From: Brevundimonas sp. | GTDB lineage: Bacteria > Pseudomonadota > Alphaproteobacteria > Caulobacterales > Caulobacteraceae | Direction of reading: 5' to 3' | Assembly (NCBI GenBank): GCA_022712235.1 | Contig: JALAGW010000034.1 | Span: forward strand, 1-5,170 | DNA length: 5,170 bases | Shown here: positions 1 through 5,110 of the stretch, one piece after another | Numbering within the stretch: position 1 is the first letter of the stretch | How the letters are laid out: every line of letters begins with the position of its first letter | Made by a program: the position numbers and the translations under genes | The notes under the pieces: model-generated | What the model saw: the letters and a program-made list of their open reading frames with translations, nothing else | Told to the model about the DNA's origin: nothing | The model's database searches: none

Positions 1-57
1 GTGCTGTATCAAGCCAGCCTGACCGGCGCGGACGACACGGAGGTTCTGGGCGGATGA
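1..57 (+). CDS. 3' end of an unidentified gene (last 18 codons)
   Basis: Frame 1 is open from the first base to a TGA at 55-57 and encodes VLYQASLTGADDTEVLGG. The start lies outside the window. The stop overlaps the ATG of the next gene in the classic ATGA arrangement (54-57), which suggests translational coupling and a shared operon; this is the main reason to believe the frame is real. The fragment is too short to assign a family. Genes of the downstream family often sit next to a sigma factor or anti-sigma gene, so that is one possibility, but nothing in these 18 residues shows it. Confidence 0.55.
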   Translation: MLYQASLTGADDTEVLGG

Positions 58-575
58 CGTCGCGCAGTTTGAAGATCGCCCTGGCCGTTTCGGTCGCCCT
101 CAACGTCTTCGCGGCGGCGGCGGTGGGCGCCGTCTGGGTGGAGCGTGACAAGATCGAGCACCGCATCGCCGAGGCGCACAAGCCGGGCCGCAGCGAGCCG
201 GTCTGGGATGTCATCGAGCGGATGGACCCGGCCGTGCGCGATCAGGTCAAGGCCCAGCTGCGCGCCGCCGCCATGCAGGCGCGGCCGGATTTCGAGGAGG
301 CGCGGGCGGCGCGGCGCGAGGCCATCGCCCTGACCGGCGGCGAGACCTTTGATCCGGTGGCGGTCGCCGCCCTGCTGGAGCGCTCGCGGGCGTCCGAGGC
401 GCGCGGCCGCTCGCGGCTGGAGACCGGGGCGGTCGAGACCCTGAACCAACTCAGCCCGGCGGACCGCAAGGCCCTGGCCCCCATCCTGTCGCGCCACCGG
501 GCCAAGCGAGAGAAGCCGGCGGCGCCGGTCATCCCCGCCGCTCCGGCGCCGGCCGAGGCGCCCGCCCGTTCGTAG
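54..575 (+). CDS. Periplasmic heavy-metal sensor/resistance-family protein (CnrX/CpxP-like)
   Basis: This 173-aa protein has a short basic N-terminus and one hydrophobic segment at about residues 7-29, which would act as a signal anchor and place the rest in the periplasm. The body (about 48-150) is charged and predicted helical. It has the layout of the Metal_resist/CnrX-CpxP-Spy superfamily: a helix with RPDFEEARAARREA (77-90), then FDPVAVAALLERSR (99-112), then LSPADRKALAPIL (133-145). A Pro/Ala-rich tail covers 154-172. Relatives sense metals or envelope stress or act as periplasmic chaperones. Here there is no Cys and only three His (36, 42, 148), so metal binding is not evident and the family name should not be read as a proven function. 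The ATG at 54 is preceded by GGAGG at 39-43 (10-nt spacing), and no other ATG, GTG or TTG occurs upstream in frame within the window. It overlaps the preceding gene by 4 nt, so it is probably the last gene of that operon. Family confidence is good; function is open. Confidence 0.8.
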   Translation: MTSRSLKIALAVSVALNVFAAAAVGAVWVERDKIEHRIAEAHKPGRSEPVWDVIERMDPAVRDQVKAQLRAAAMQARPDFEEARAARREAIALTGGETFDPVAVAALLERSRASEARGRSRLETGAVETLNQLSPADRKALAPILSRHRAKREKPAAPVIPAAPAPAEAPARS

Positions 576-913
576 TTCTTGCTTCAGGCCGATCCGGACT
601 CCGGCATCCGGCAAGCCGCCTCTTGGCGGCGCAGACCGGGGGGACCCAGCGGCGCCGAAGGCGATCTGTCGATCATCGTCTGCGCGGCAGGTTCGCGCTC
701 TCTCGCGCCGCTGGGTCCCCCCGGTCCCGCTGCGCCCGCCGGAGGATGACGAAAGCGCGCTCCTACGTCCGATACGGGTCGAAAGCGTTCATCGGTTCCC
801 GCGCTGAGAACGGCTTCAAGCGTGTTGCTCGAGTTTTCTCGACTTGATCTGGCAATAGACGGTGCGCGTGACCATGTGCGGCTTTGACCCTTCTCGTGAC
901 ATTGGACATCGGC
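576..913. other. 338-nt intergenic region, mostly a hairpin repeat
   Basis: No convincing gene lies here; short open frames run through the repeat and have no family features. From left to right: a GACTC (597-601) fits the GANTC site methylated by CcrM in this group; a small hairpin at 615-630 (6-bp arms, TCTT loop) lies 40 nt after the stop but has no T-tract; the long inverted repeat follows at 628-736. The remaining 170 nt up to the SDR gene is slightly less GC-rich and is the likely place for its promoter. A weak candidate is TTGCTCG (825-831), 10 nt, then ACTTGATC (842-849), which only partly matches the Caulobacter pattern TTGACGS-N10-14-GCTANAWC. Confidence 0.6.
628..736. repeat. Long inverted repeat: perfect 22-bp arms, 49-nt loop
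   Basis: Bases 634-655 are the exact reverse complement of 705-726, with 49 nt between them. Outside the perfect arms, 628-633 (GGCGCA) also pairs with 731-736 (TGCGCC) if 727-730 bulge out, giving about 28 bp in all. The arms are G/C-rich and contain GGGGGGACCCAGCGG and its complement. The inner loop opens with GCCGAAGGCGA, a style typical of dispersed intergenic repeats in this bacterial group. No transposase, target-site duplication or T-tract is visible. It most resembles a REP-like or MITE-like element that folds as a stem-loop in DNA or RNA. It could block transcription or protect the 3' end of the upstream mRNA; those roles are inference. Confidence 0.85.
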
Positions 914-1705
914 ATGGACCTTCAACTCACCGGCAAGCGCGCCCTGATCTGCGGCGGCTCCAGCGGCCTGGGGCGAGCGGTGGCGACGGCTCTGGTGGCC
1001 GAGGGGGCGCATGTGGCCCTGCTGTCGCGCGATGCGGTCAAGCTGCAGGCCGTGGCCGACGAACTGAACGCAAAGGGGTCGGGCAAGGCGGTGATCGCCC
1101 CTGCCGATCTGGCCGACCATGAAGGCCTACTGAAGGCGGTGGATGTGGCCGAGGCCGCTCTGGGCGGGCCGATCCAGATTCTGCTGAACAACACCGGCGG
1201 GCCGCCGCCGTCGGGCGTGGCGGGGCTGGACCCGTCCGTCTGGCGCGATCATTTCGAGTCCATGGTGCTGTCGGTCTTCCGCCTGACCGACCGGGTGCTG
1301 CCGGGAATGCGGTCCATGGGTTGGGGGCGCATCCTTAACGTCGCCTCCATCACCGTGATCGAGCCGGTGGGAACCCTGGGCGTTTCCAATACCCTGCGCG
1401 CCTCGGTGGCGGCCTGGGCCAAGACCCTGGCGGGCGAAGTCGCGGCCAATGGCGTGACGGTCAACACCCTGTTGCCGGGGCGGATCGACACCCCGCGCAT
1501 CGAACGCCTGGACGCCGCCCGCGCCGTCGCCACCGGCGTCGAGCCCGCCGAGGCCCGCGCCGAATCGGTGAAATCCATTCCGGCGGGGCGTATCGGCACG
1601 ACCGAGGAGTTCGGCGCCGTCGCCGCCTTCCTGGCCAGTCCGCTGGCCGGCTATGTCACAGGTTCGCTGATCCGCGTGGACGGCGGGGCGGTCAAGGCGA
1701 TCTGA
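914..1705 (+). CDS. SDR-family oxidoreductase with atypical active site (FabG-like)
   Basis: The 263-aa product is a classical-length short-chain dehydrogenase/reductase with one Rossmann domain. Visible motifs are the cofactor loop GGSSGLG (14-20), Arg39 after strand 2 (which tends to favour NADP), Asp65, a modified NNAG motif LNNTGGPPP (91-99), Ser145 in NVAS, PG at 194-195, and the C-terminal VTGSLIRVDGG. Aligned with FabG, the catalytic tetrad Asn-Ser-Tyr-Lys reads Met117-Ser145-Ser158-Arg162, so only the serine is kept. The NNTGGPP signature and lost tyrosine fit a known FabG-like subgroup that lacks a perfect catalytic tetrad, so this need not be a decayed gene; the frame is intact. Substrate is unknown, and the normal FabG reaction should not be assumed. 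The ATG at 914 was chosen because SDRs usually begin 6-8 residues before the first strand and a weak GGA lies 7 nt upstream; a TTG at 884 would add ten residues of no family character. The 3' end overlaps the convergent protease gene by 14 bp. Confidence 0.88.
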   Translation: MDLQLTGKRALICGGSSGLGRAVATALVAEGAHVALLSRDAVKLQAVADELNAKGSGKAVIAPADLADHEGLLKAVDVAEAALGGPIQILLNNTGGPPPSGVAGLDPSVWRDHFESMVLSVFRLTDRVLPGMRSMGWGRILNVASITVIEPVGTLGVSNTLRASVAAWAKTLAGEVAANGVTVNTLLPGRIDTPRIERLDAARAVATGVEPAEARAESVKSIPAGRIGTTEEFGAVAAFLASPLAGYVTGSLIRVDGGAVKAI

Positions 1706-2699
1706 CCTGGGGCGGACGCCGCAGCAGGTCGCCGAAGGTGATGCGCGACTGGCCGTAGTCCAGGGTGATGCGGTCGAAGCGCATCAGGATGTCGGCCCCC
1801 AGCAACAGCGCGGGCTGTTCGCTCAGGCCCAGGACCGAAAAGGCGTGCAGATCACCGAACAGCAGGGGCGTGGCGCCCATCTCGCGGCGCGCCAGCCGCA
1901 GACTGGACACTGATCCGCTTTCGACCATCAGCGATTGGCCGATGACGCCATAGACGCGGATGGATTGGCGCGCGGCAGAGCCGACGCGGGCGTCGATGGC
2001 GCGCATCAAGGCCAGGTTGGCGATTGAATACTGGGCGCCGCTGTCGATGAAGGCGACCGTGGGCGCGCCGTCGACCTCAACCCTGGTCAGGAACAGCTGG
2101 CCGAAGCGGCCGCTGCGCACTGGCGTGATGTCGGTGCGCAGCCGGCTGGCCACGCCGACGGCGACGCCCCGGGCGATCACGTCGGGCCCAGAGGGCGCGA
2201 GCATGATCCGGCGCTGGCGCAACAGCAGCGACAGACGAAAGCGCGACAAGACGTCCAGTCCCAGCAATCCGTCGGCGCCCAGGACGTCGTAGGGAAAGAC
2301 CGGCGGGGTCATCTGGGTGAAACGCCGGCCCGAGAAGTCCAGCCGGGGCAGTTGGACCGTCCGGACCACCTCCGCCGCCGTGATGCCGTGGACCAGAACA
2401 GGCGGGCCGGGCGGCAGGTTCAGCTCGGCGGCCAGGCGGTCGGACACGGCGGTGCGCTCGGCCCCCGTGTCGATGACGAACAGAGGCTTGCGCAGGCTGC
2501 CCACGTTCACCTTGACGCCCATGCGCGTCAGCAGGTTCTCCAACAGTCGGGCGGTTTCGTCGGGTTCGGGCGACGGCGAGGGCGTCGCAGGGTCTTGCGC
2601 GCCGACGAAGCCGGACAGGATGAGCGCCGCCGCGCCGCCCGCGCCCAGGGTCAGCGCCGCGCGCCGTGAAGGGTGACCGACCGATCCTGTTTCACGCAA
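1692..2699 (-). CDS. Exported two-domain retropepsin-like aspartyl protease
   Basis: The 335-aa product contains two similar aspartyl-protease domains in one chain. Domain 1 (about 60-170) has the catalytic loop FVIDTGAERT (74-83, Asp77) and ends in GLLGLDVLSRF (144-154). Domain 2 (about 195-325) has AFIDSGAQYS (216-225, Asp219) and ends in LLLGADILMRF (298-308). Both halves follow the retropepsin order D-T/S-G, flap, hydrophobic-hydrophobic-Gly, so the chain could form its own two-aspartate active site. The N-terminus carries SRRAAL (11-16) before a hydrophobic stretch (14-31), resembling a Tat signal, with VGA-QD (32-36) a possible cleavage site; the +2 residue Ala is less typical than Phe or Leu, so Sec export is also possible. 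Residues 36-48 form a Pro/Ser-rich linker. The start is a TTG at 2699, supported by GGAG 8 nt upstream and a stop in frame at 2721-2723. Natural substrates of this bacterial group are poorly known. It lies 67 nt downstream of xerC on the same strand. Confidence 0.85.
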   Translation of the reverse strand: MRETGSVGHPSRRAALTLGAGGAAALILSGFVGAQDPATPSPSPEPDETARLLENLLTRMGVKVNVGSLRKPLFVIDTGAERTAVSDRLAAELNLPPGPPVLVHGITAAEVVRTVQLPRLDFSGRRFTQMTPPVFPYDVLGADGLLGLDVLSRFRLSLLLRQRRIMLAPSGPDVIARGVAVGVASRLRTDITPVRSGRFGQLFLTRVEVDGAPTVAFIDSGAQYSIANLALMRAIDARVGSAARQSIRVYGVIGQSLMVESGSVSSLRLARREMGATPLLFGDLHAFSVLGLSEQPALLLGADILMRFDRITLDYGQSRITFGDLLRRPPQVRSP

Positions 2700-2701
2700 C
2701 G

Positions 2702-2744
2702 GCCTATCTCCGCGCCGCGATCAATCCTCACACGGAGAATAGGC
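2702..2744 (-). promoter_or_regulatory. Hairpin overlapping the protease ribosome binding site
   Basis: On the - strand, the arm GCCTATTCTCCG (2744-2733) pairs with CGGAGATAGGC (2712-2702): 11 base pairs with one bulged A and a 20-nt loop. The downstream arm contains the GGAG Shine-Dalgarno sequence (2711-2708) of the protease gene and ends 2 nt before its TTG start. If it forms in mRNA it would hide the ribosome binding site. No T-tract follows, so it is not an ordinary terminator for xerC. The pairing is read directly from the sequence; the regulatory role is inference. Confidence 0.5.
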
Positions 2745-2766
2745 GCCGTTCGCGGTCGCTGGCCAG

Positions 2767-3708
2767 TCAGCTTCTCGGATGGGCCTCGGCATAGGCGGCC
2801 AGCAGGCGGGCGGCGTCGACCTGGGTGTATTTCTGGGTGGTGGACAGGCTGGCGTGGCCCAGCAGCTCCTGGATGGAGCGCAGGTCGGCCCCGGCTCCCA
2901 GCAGGTGGGTGGCGAAGCTGTGGCGCAGGGCGTGGGGCGTGGCCGAGGCGGGCAGGCCGCGGCGGCCGCGCAGGCGCTGGACCGTGGCCTGGACGTGGCG
3001 GGGGCTCAAGGGGCCGCCGCGTTTGGCGCGGAACAGGGGCTGGTCGGCTTCGAGGATGAAGGGCTGCACGGCCAGATAGGCGTCCACGGCCTCGCGCACC
3101 TGGGGCAGGACCGGCGCCAGCCGCATCTTGCCGCCCTTGCCGGTGATGCGCAGAGCCTCGGCCAGGGGGGCGTCGGATCGTTTCAGCGACAGGGCCTCCG
3201 AGATGCGTAATCCGCAGCCGTAGAGCAGGGTCAGGACGGCGCGGTCGCGCGCGGCCTCCCACGGCTCCATGTCGGGGTCGGCCTCGGGTTCGTGCAGCAG
3301 GCCCCTGGCCTGATCCTCGGTGACGGGGCGAGGCAGGGACGGCTTGACGCGCGGGCCGCGCACCAGGGCCAGTTGCGGCGCGGGCGTGTCGCAGCGTCGG
3401 TCGAGGAAGGCGTGGAAACCCCGGATGGCGGCCAGGGTCTGGCTGAGCGAGCGGGCGTTCAGGGGGCGGTCGCCGCTGCGGCGCTCGGCCAGGTGGGCGC
3501 GGACCTCGGCGGCGGTGACGGCGCCGAGGTCAGCCAGCGACTGCGGCCCGCCGCGATGGCGTTCGAGGAAGGCGACGTAGAGCCGCCCGATGTGGCCATA
3601 GGCTTCAAGCGTGCGCGGCGAAAGGCGACGCTCGTGCGCCAGATGCTCGAGCCAGGCCAGCAGCGCCTGATCGGCGGTTAGCCCTGATTTCAGGCTTGCG
3701 TCGGCCAT
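2767..3708 (-). CDS. xerC: Site-specific tyrosine recombinase XerC
   Basis: XerC acts with XerD at the dif site to resolve chromosome dimers before cell division. The 313-aa product has the usual length and two domains. The N-terminal SAM-like core-binding domain spans about 12-108 (LAHERRLSPRTLEAY at 23-37). The catalytic domain spans about 125-310 and carries all expected residues: Arg168 (GLRISE), Lys191 (TGKGGK), His259 and Arg262 (HALRHSF), His285 (LLGHASL) and the nucleophile Tyr294 (TQKYTQ). Spacing among them matches E. coli XerC closely. XerC and XerD are hard to separate by motifs alone; the call rests on the adjacent DUF484 gene, the same neighbour that xerC has in E. coli and many other Proteobacteria. 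The ATG at 3708 gives a normal N-terminus and overlaps the DUF484 gene by 19 nt, suggesting translational coupling. The open frame extends further upstream to 3930, but that part is only the DUF484 gene read out of frame. Confidence 0.93.
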   Translation of the reverse strand: MADASLKSGLTADQALLAWLEHLAHERRLSPRTLEAYGHIGRLYVAFLERHRGGPQSLADLGAVTAAEVRAHLAERRSGDRPLNARSLSQTLAAIRGFHAFLDRRCDTPAPQLALVRGPRVKPSLPRPVTEDQARGLLHEPEADPDMEPWEAARDRAVLTLLYGCGLRISEALSLKRSDAPLAEALRITGKGGKMRLAPVLPQVREAVDAYLAVQPFILEADQPLFRAKRGGPLSPRHVQATVQRLRGRRGLPASATPHALRHSFATHLLGAGADLRSIQELLGHASLSTTQKYTQVDAARLLAAYAEAHPRS

Positions 3709-4391
3709 CGCTCGGCCATGCGTTCGACCACGCGAGTGATGAAAGCCACCAGTTCGCAGCCCATGGCCGGGGTGAAGCCGTCGTCCTCGTGCGAGCCGAA
3801 GGCGCACAGGGCCGGGCGGGCGCCGTCCGAACCGGGCAGGTTCAGGCTCATGCGCACCAGGGCCACCGACTTCACCTCGCCCTCGGCGGGGCCGAACAGG
3901 TCCAGTCCGGTGAAGTTGGGACCGAGCCATTCCAGCCCGTCGTCGCCCAGCAGGGCGTCGACGCGGCCCGGCTCCAGCGCCTTCCAGCCGAAGGGCACGA
4001 TGCCGGGTTTCTCAAGGGCGATGGCGCCGCCGGCCAGACCGAAACGAGCCTGGGCCGTGGCGTCCAGCTGACGCGACAGCTCGGCGTGGGTGGTCGCCTC
4101 CATCAGGTCCAGGGCCGAGACGTGGGTCTGGGTCTGGGCGGCGAAGTTGGCGCGGGCGATCTCTTCGATCTGCTTGCGGGCGCCGGCCTCGCGCTGGACC
4201 ACGGCTTCCAGCCGGGTCAGGGCCGCGCGGCCGAAGTCGACCACGTTGCGGCCGGTGGCGCGCAGGCCCAGTTCTTCCAGAAGGGTGCGGTCGTCCAGCA
4301 GGCGATCCGGGTGGGCGTTCAGCCAGGCCCGCACCTCGGGCCAGTGAAGGCCCTCGGCGGAATCGGAAGAGAGGTCCAGGGAAGTGCTCAA
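3690..4391 (-). CDS. DUF484 family protein
   Basis: The 233-aa product matches the DUF484 layout. It starts with WPEVRAWLNAHPDRLLDD (17-34), the family's 'Phe/Trp..Leu..HP' opening. A basic/amphipathic helical stretch (about 50-85, with VVQREAGARKQIEEIARAN) could form a coiled coil. A GAF-like domain fills about 100-228. The molecular role is not established, although the gene is an old companion of xerC. The start chosen is a TTG at 4391, because AAAGAGG lies 5 nt upstream and the family begins shortly after it. The longer frame from an ATG at 4463 would run 50 nt into the transaldolase gene and adds residues without family character. It begins 22 nt after the transaldolase stop and overlaps xerC by 19 nt, so the three genes are very probably cotranscribed. 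Confidence 0.88.
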   Translation of the reverse strand: MSTSLDLSSDSAEGLHWPEVRAWLNAHPDRLLDDRTLLEELGLRATGRNVVDFGRAALTRLEAVVQREAGARKQIEEIARANFAAQTQTHVSALDLMEATTHAELSRQLDATAQARFGLAGGAIALEKPGIVPFGWKALEPGRVDALLGDDGLEWLGPNFTGLDLFGPAEGEVKSVALVRMSLNLPGSDGARPALCAFGSHEDDGFTPAMGCELVAFITRVVERMAERWPTQA

Positions 4392-4413
4392 ATGGACCTC
4401 TTTCCGGTCGGCG

Positions 4414-5067
4414 TTACAGGATGGACTGACCGGTCTTGCCCCAGTCGGCCAAAAACGCATCAAGCCCCTTGTCGGTTAACGGGTGCTTGACCAGGGCCTT
4501 GAAAGTGTCGGCCGGCAGGGTGGCGGCGTCGGCGCCGGCGATGGCGGCGGCGGTGACGTGGTCAGGGTTGCGCAAGGATGCGGCCAGGATCTCGGTGTCG
4601 AAATCATGGATGTCGTACAGGGCGCGGATTTCCTCCAGCAGGCCCACGCCGTCGGCGCCGACGTCTTCCAGACGACCGACGAAGGGCGAGATGAAGGTGG
4701 CGCCCGCCTTGGCGGCCAGCATGGCCTGGGCCGCCGAGAAGCAGAGGGTGACGTTGGTCTTGATCCCCTTGTCGGCGAAGGCCCGCGTGGCGCGCAGGCC
4801 GTCCCAGGTCAGGGGCAGCTTGACGACCACGTTCGGAGCGATGGCGGCCAGCTTGTCGCCCTCCTTGACCATGGTCTCGAAATCGGTGGCCACGGCCTCG
4901 GCCGAGATCGGCCCCTCGACCAGGGCGCAGATTTCGGCGATGACCTCGGCGATGTTGCGACCCGACTTGGCGATCAGGCTAGGATTGGTGGTGACGCCGT
5001 CCACCATCCCGGTGGGCAGCATGTCCTTGATGACGGCGACGTCGGCGGTGTCGAGAAAGAGTTTCAT
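4414..5067 (-). CDS. tal: Transaldolase, small TalC/Fsa-like type
   Basis: Transaldolase moves a dihydroxyacetone unit between sugar phosphates (sedoheptulose-7-P + glyceraldehyde-3-P to erythrose-4-P + fructose-6-P) in the cytosolic pentose phosphate pathway. The 217-aa product has the family opening MKLFLDTADV, the GVTTNPSLIAKSG loop (24-36), the Schiff-base lysine Lys83 in VVVKLPLT (80-87), and NVTLCFSAAQA (105-115). Two positions separate transaldolases from fructose-6-phosphate aldolases (FsaA): Glu57 here stands where FsaA has Gln59, and Phe129 where FsaA has Tyr131. Both point to transaldolase, even though such genes are often labelled fructose-6-phosphate aldolase. The ATG at 5067 gives the exact family N-terminus. 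No Shine-Dalgarno precedes it; a -10 box ends only 8 nt upstream, suggesting a leaderless message. It is the first visible gene of the tal-DUF484-xerC cluster. Confidence 0.93.
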   Translation of the reverse strand: MKLFLDTADVAVIKDMLPTGMVDGVTTNPSLIAKSGRNIAEVIAEICALVEGPISAEAVATDFETMVKEGDKLAAIAPNVVVKLPLTWDGLRATRAFADKGIKTNVTLCFSAAQAMLAAKAGATFISPFVGRLEDVGADGVGLLEEIRALYDIHDFDTEILAASLRNPDHVTAAAIAGADAATLPADTFKALVKHPLTDKGLDAFLADWGKTGQSIL

Positions 5068-5075
5068 GAGACGAG

Positions 5076-5083
5076 GTTTTAGC
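5076..5083 (-). promoter_or_regulatory. Putative -10 box (GCTAAAAC) for the tal-DUF484-xerC genes
   Basis: On the - strand the sequence GCTAAAAC lies 8 nt upstream of the transaldolase ATG and fits the published Caulobacter housekeeping -10 consensus GCTANAWC at every position. No good TTGACGS -35 box is found 10-14 nt further up. Transcription would start about 0-3 nt before the ATG, which agrees with the lack of a Shine-Dalgarno sequence. An 8-mer can occur by chance, so confidence is moderate. Confidence 0.45.
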
Positions 5084-5110
5084 GCCGAGATGGCTGAAGG
5101 GCGAGCCCAA

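Noticed and set aside
829..842. Small hairpin TCGAG-TTTT-CTCGA before the SDR gene
   Set aside because: Only 5 bp, no T-tract after it, and no link to a known operator; this size is expected by chance.
623..847. A 74-codon open frame on the + strand in the intergenic gap
   Set aside because: It consists largely of the inverted repeat, is Arg-rich, and has no family features.
825..849. Possible SDR promoter TTGCTCG-N10-ACTTGATC
   Set aside because: Only about four of seven -35 and five of seven -10 positions match the Caulobacter consensus; too weak to list as a promoter.
584..1120. A 178-codon open frame on the - strand across the inverted repeat and the SDR start
   Set aside because: It runs through the repeat and antisense to the SDR cofactor domain, with Arg/Gly/Ala-rich composition and no motif.
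3709..3930. A 74-codon N-terminal extension of xerC
   Set aside because: The extra residues are the DUF484 gene in another frame; XerC proteins begin about where the ATG at 3708 places them.
4392..4463. A longer DUF484 start at an ATG at 4463
   Set aside because: It would overlap the transaldolase by 50 nt and adds no family sequence; a TTG at 4391 with AAAGAGG just upstream fits better.
3696..4490. A 264-codon open frame on the + strand opposite the DUF484 gene
   Set aside because: It is longer than the real gene but is a GC-driven shadow. Its product is rich in Gly, Gln, Ala and Val without motifs, and the opposite strand has clear DUF484 similarity and a ribosome site.
4483..5082. A 199-codon open frame on the + strand opposite the transaldolase gene
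   Set aside because: The transaldolase reading is unmistakable; this frame is Gly/Asp/Val-rich with no recognisable domain.
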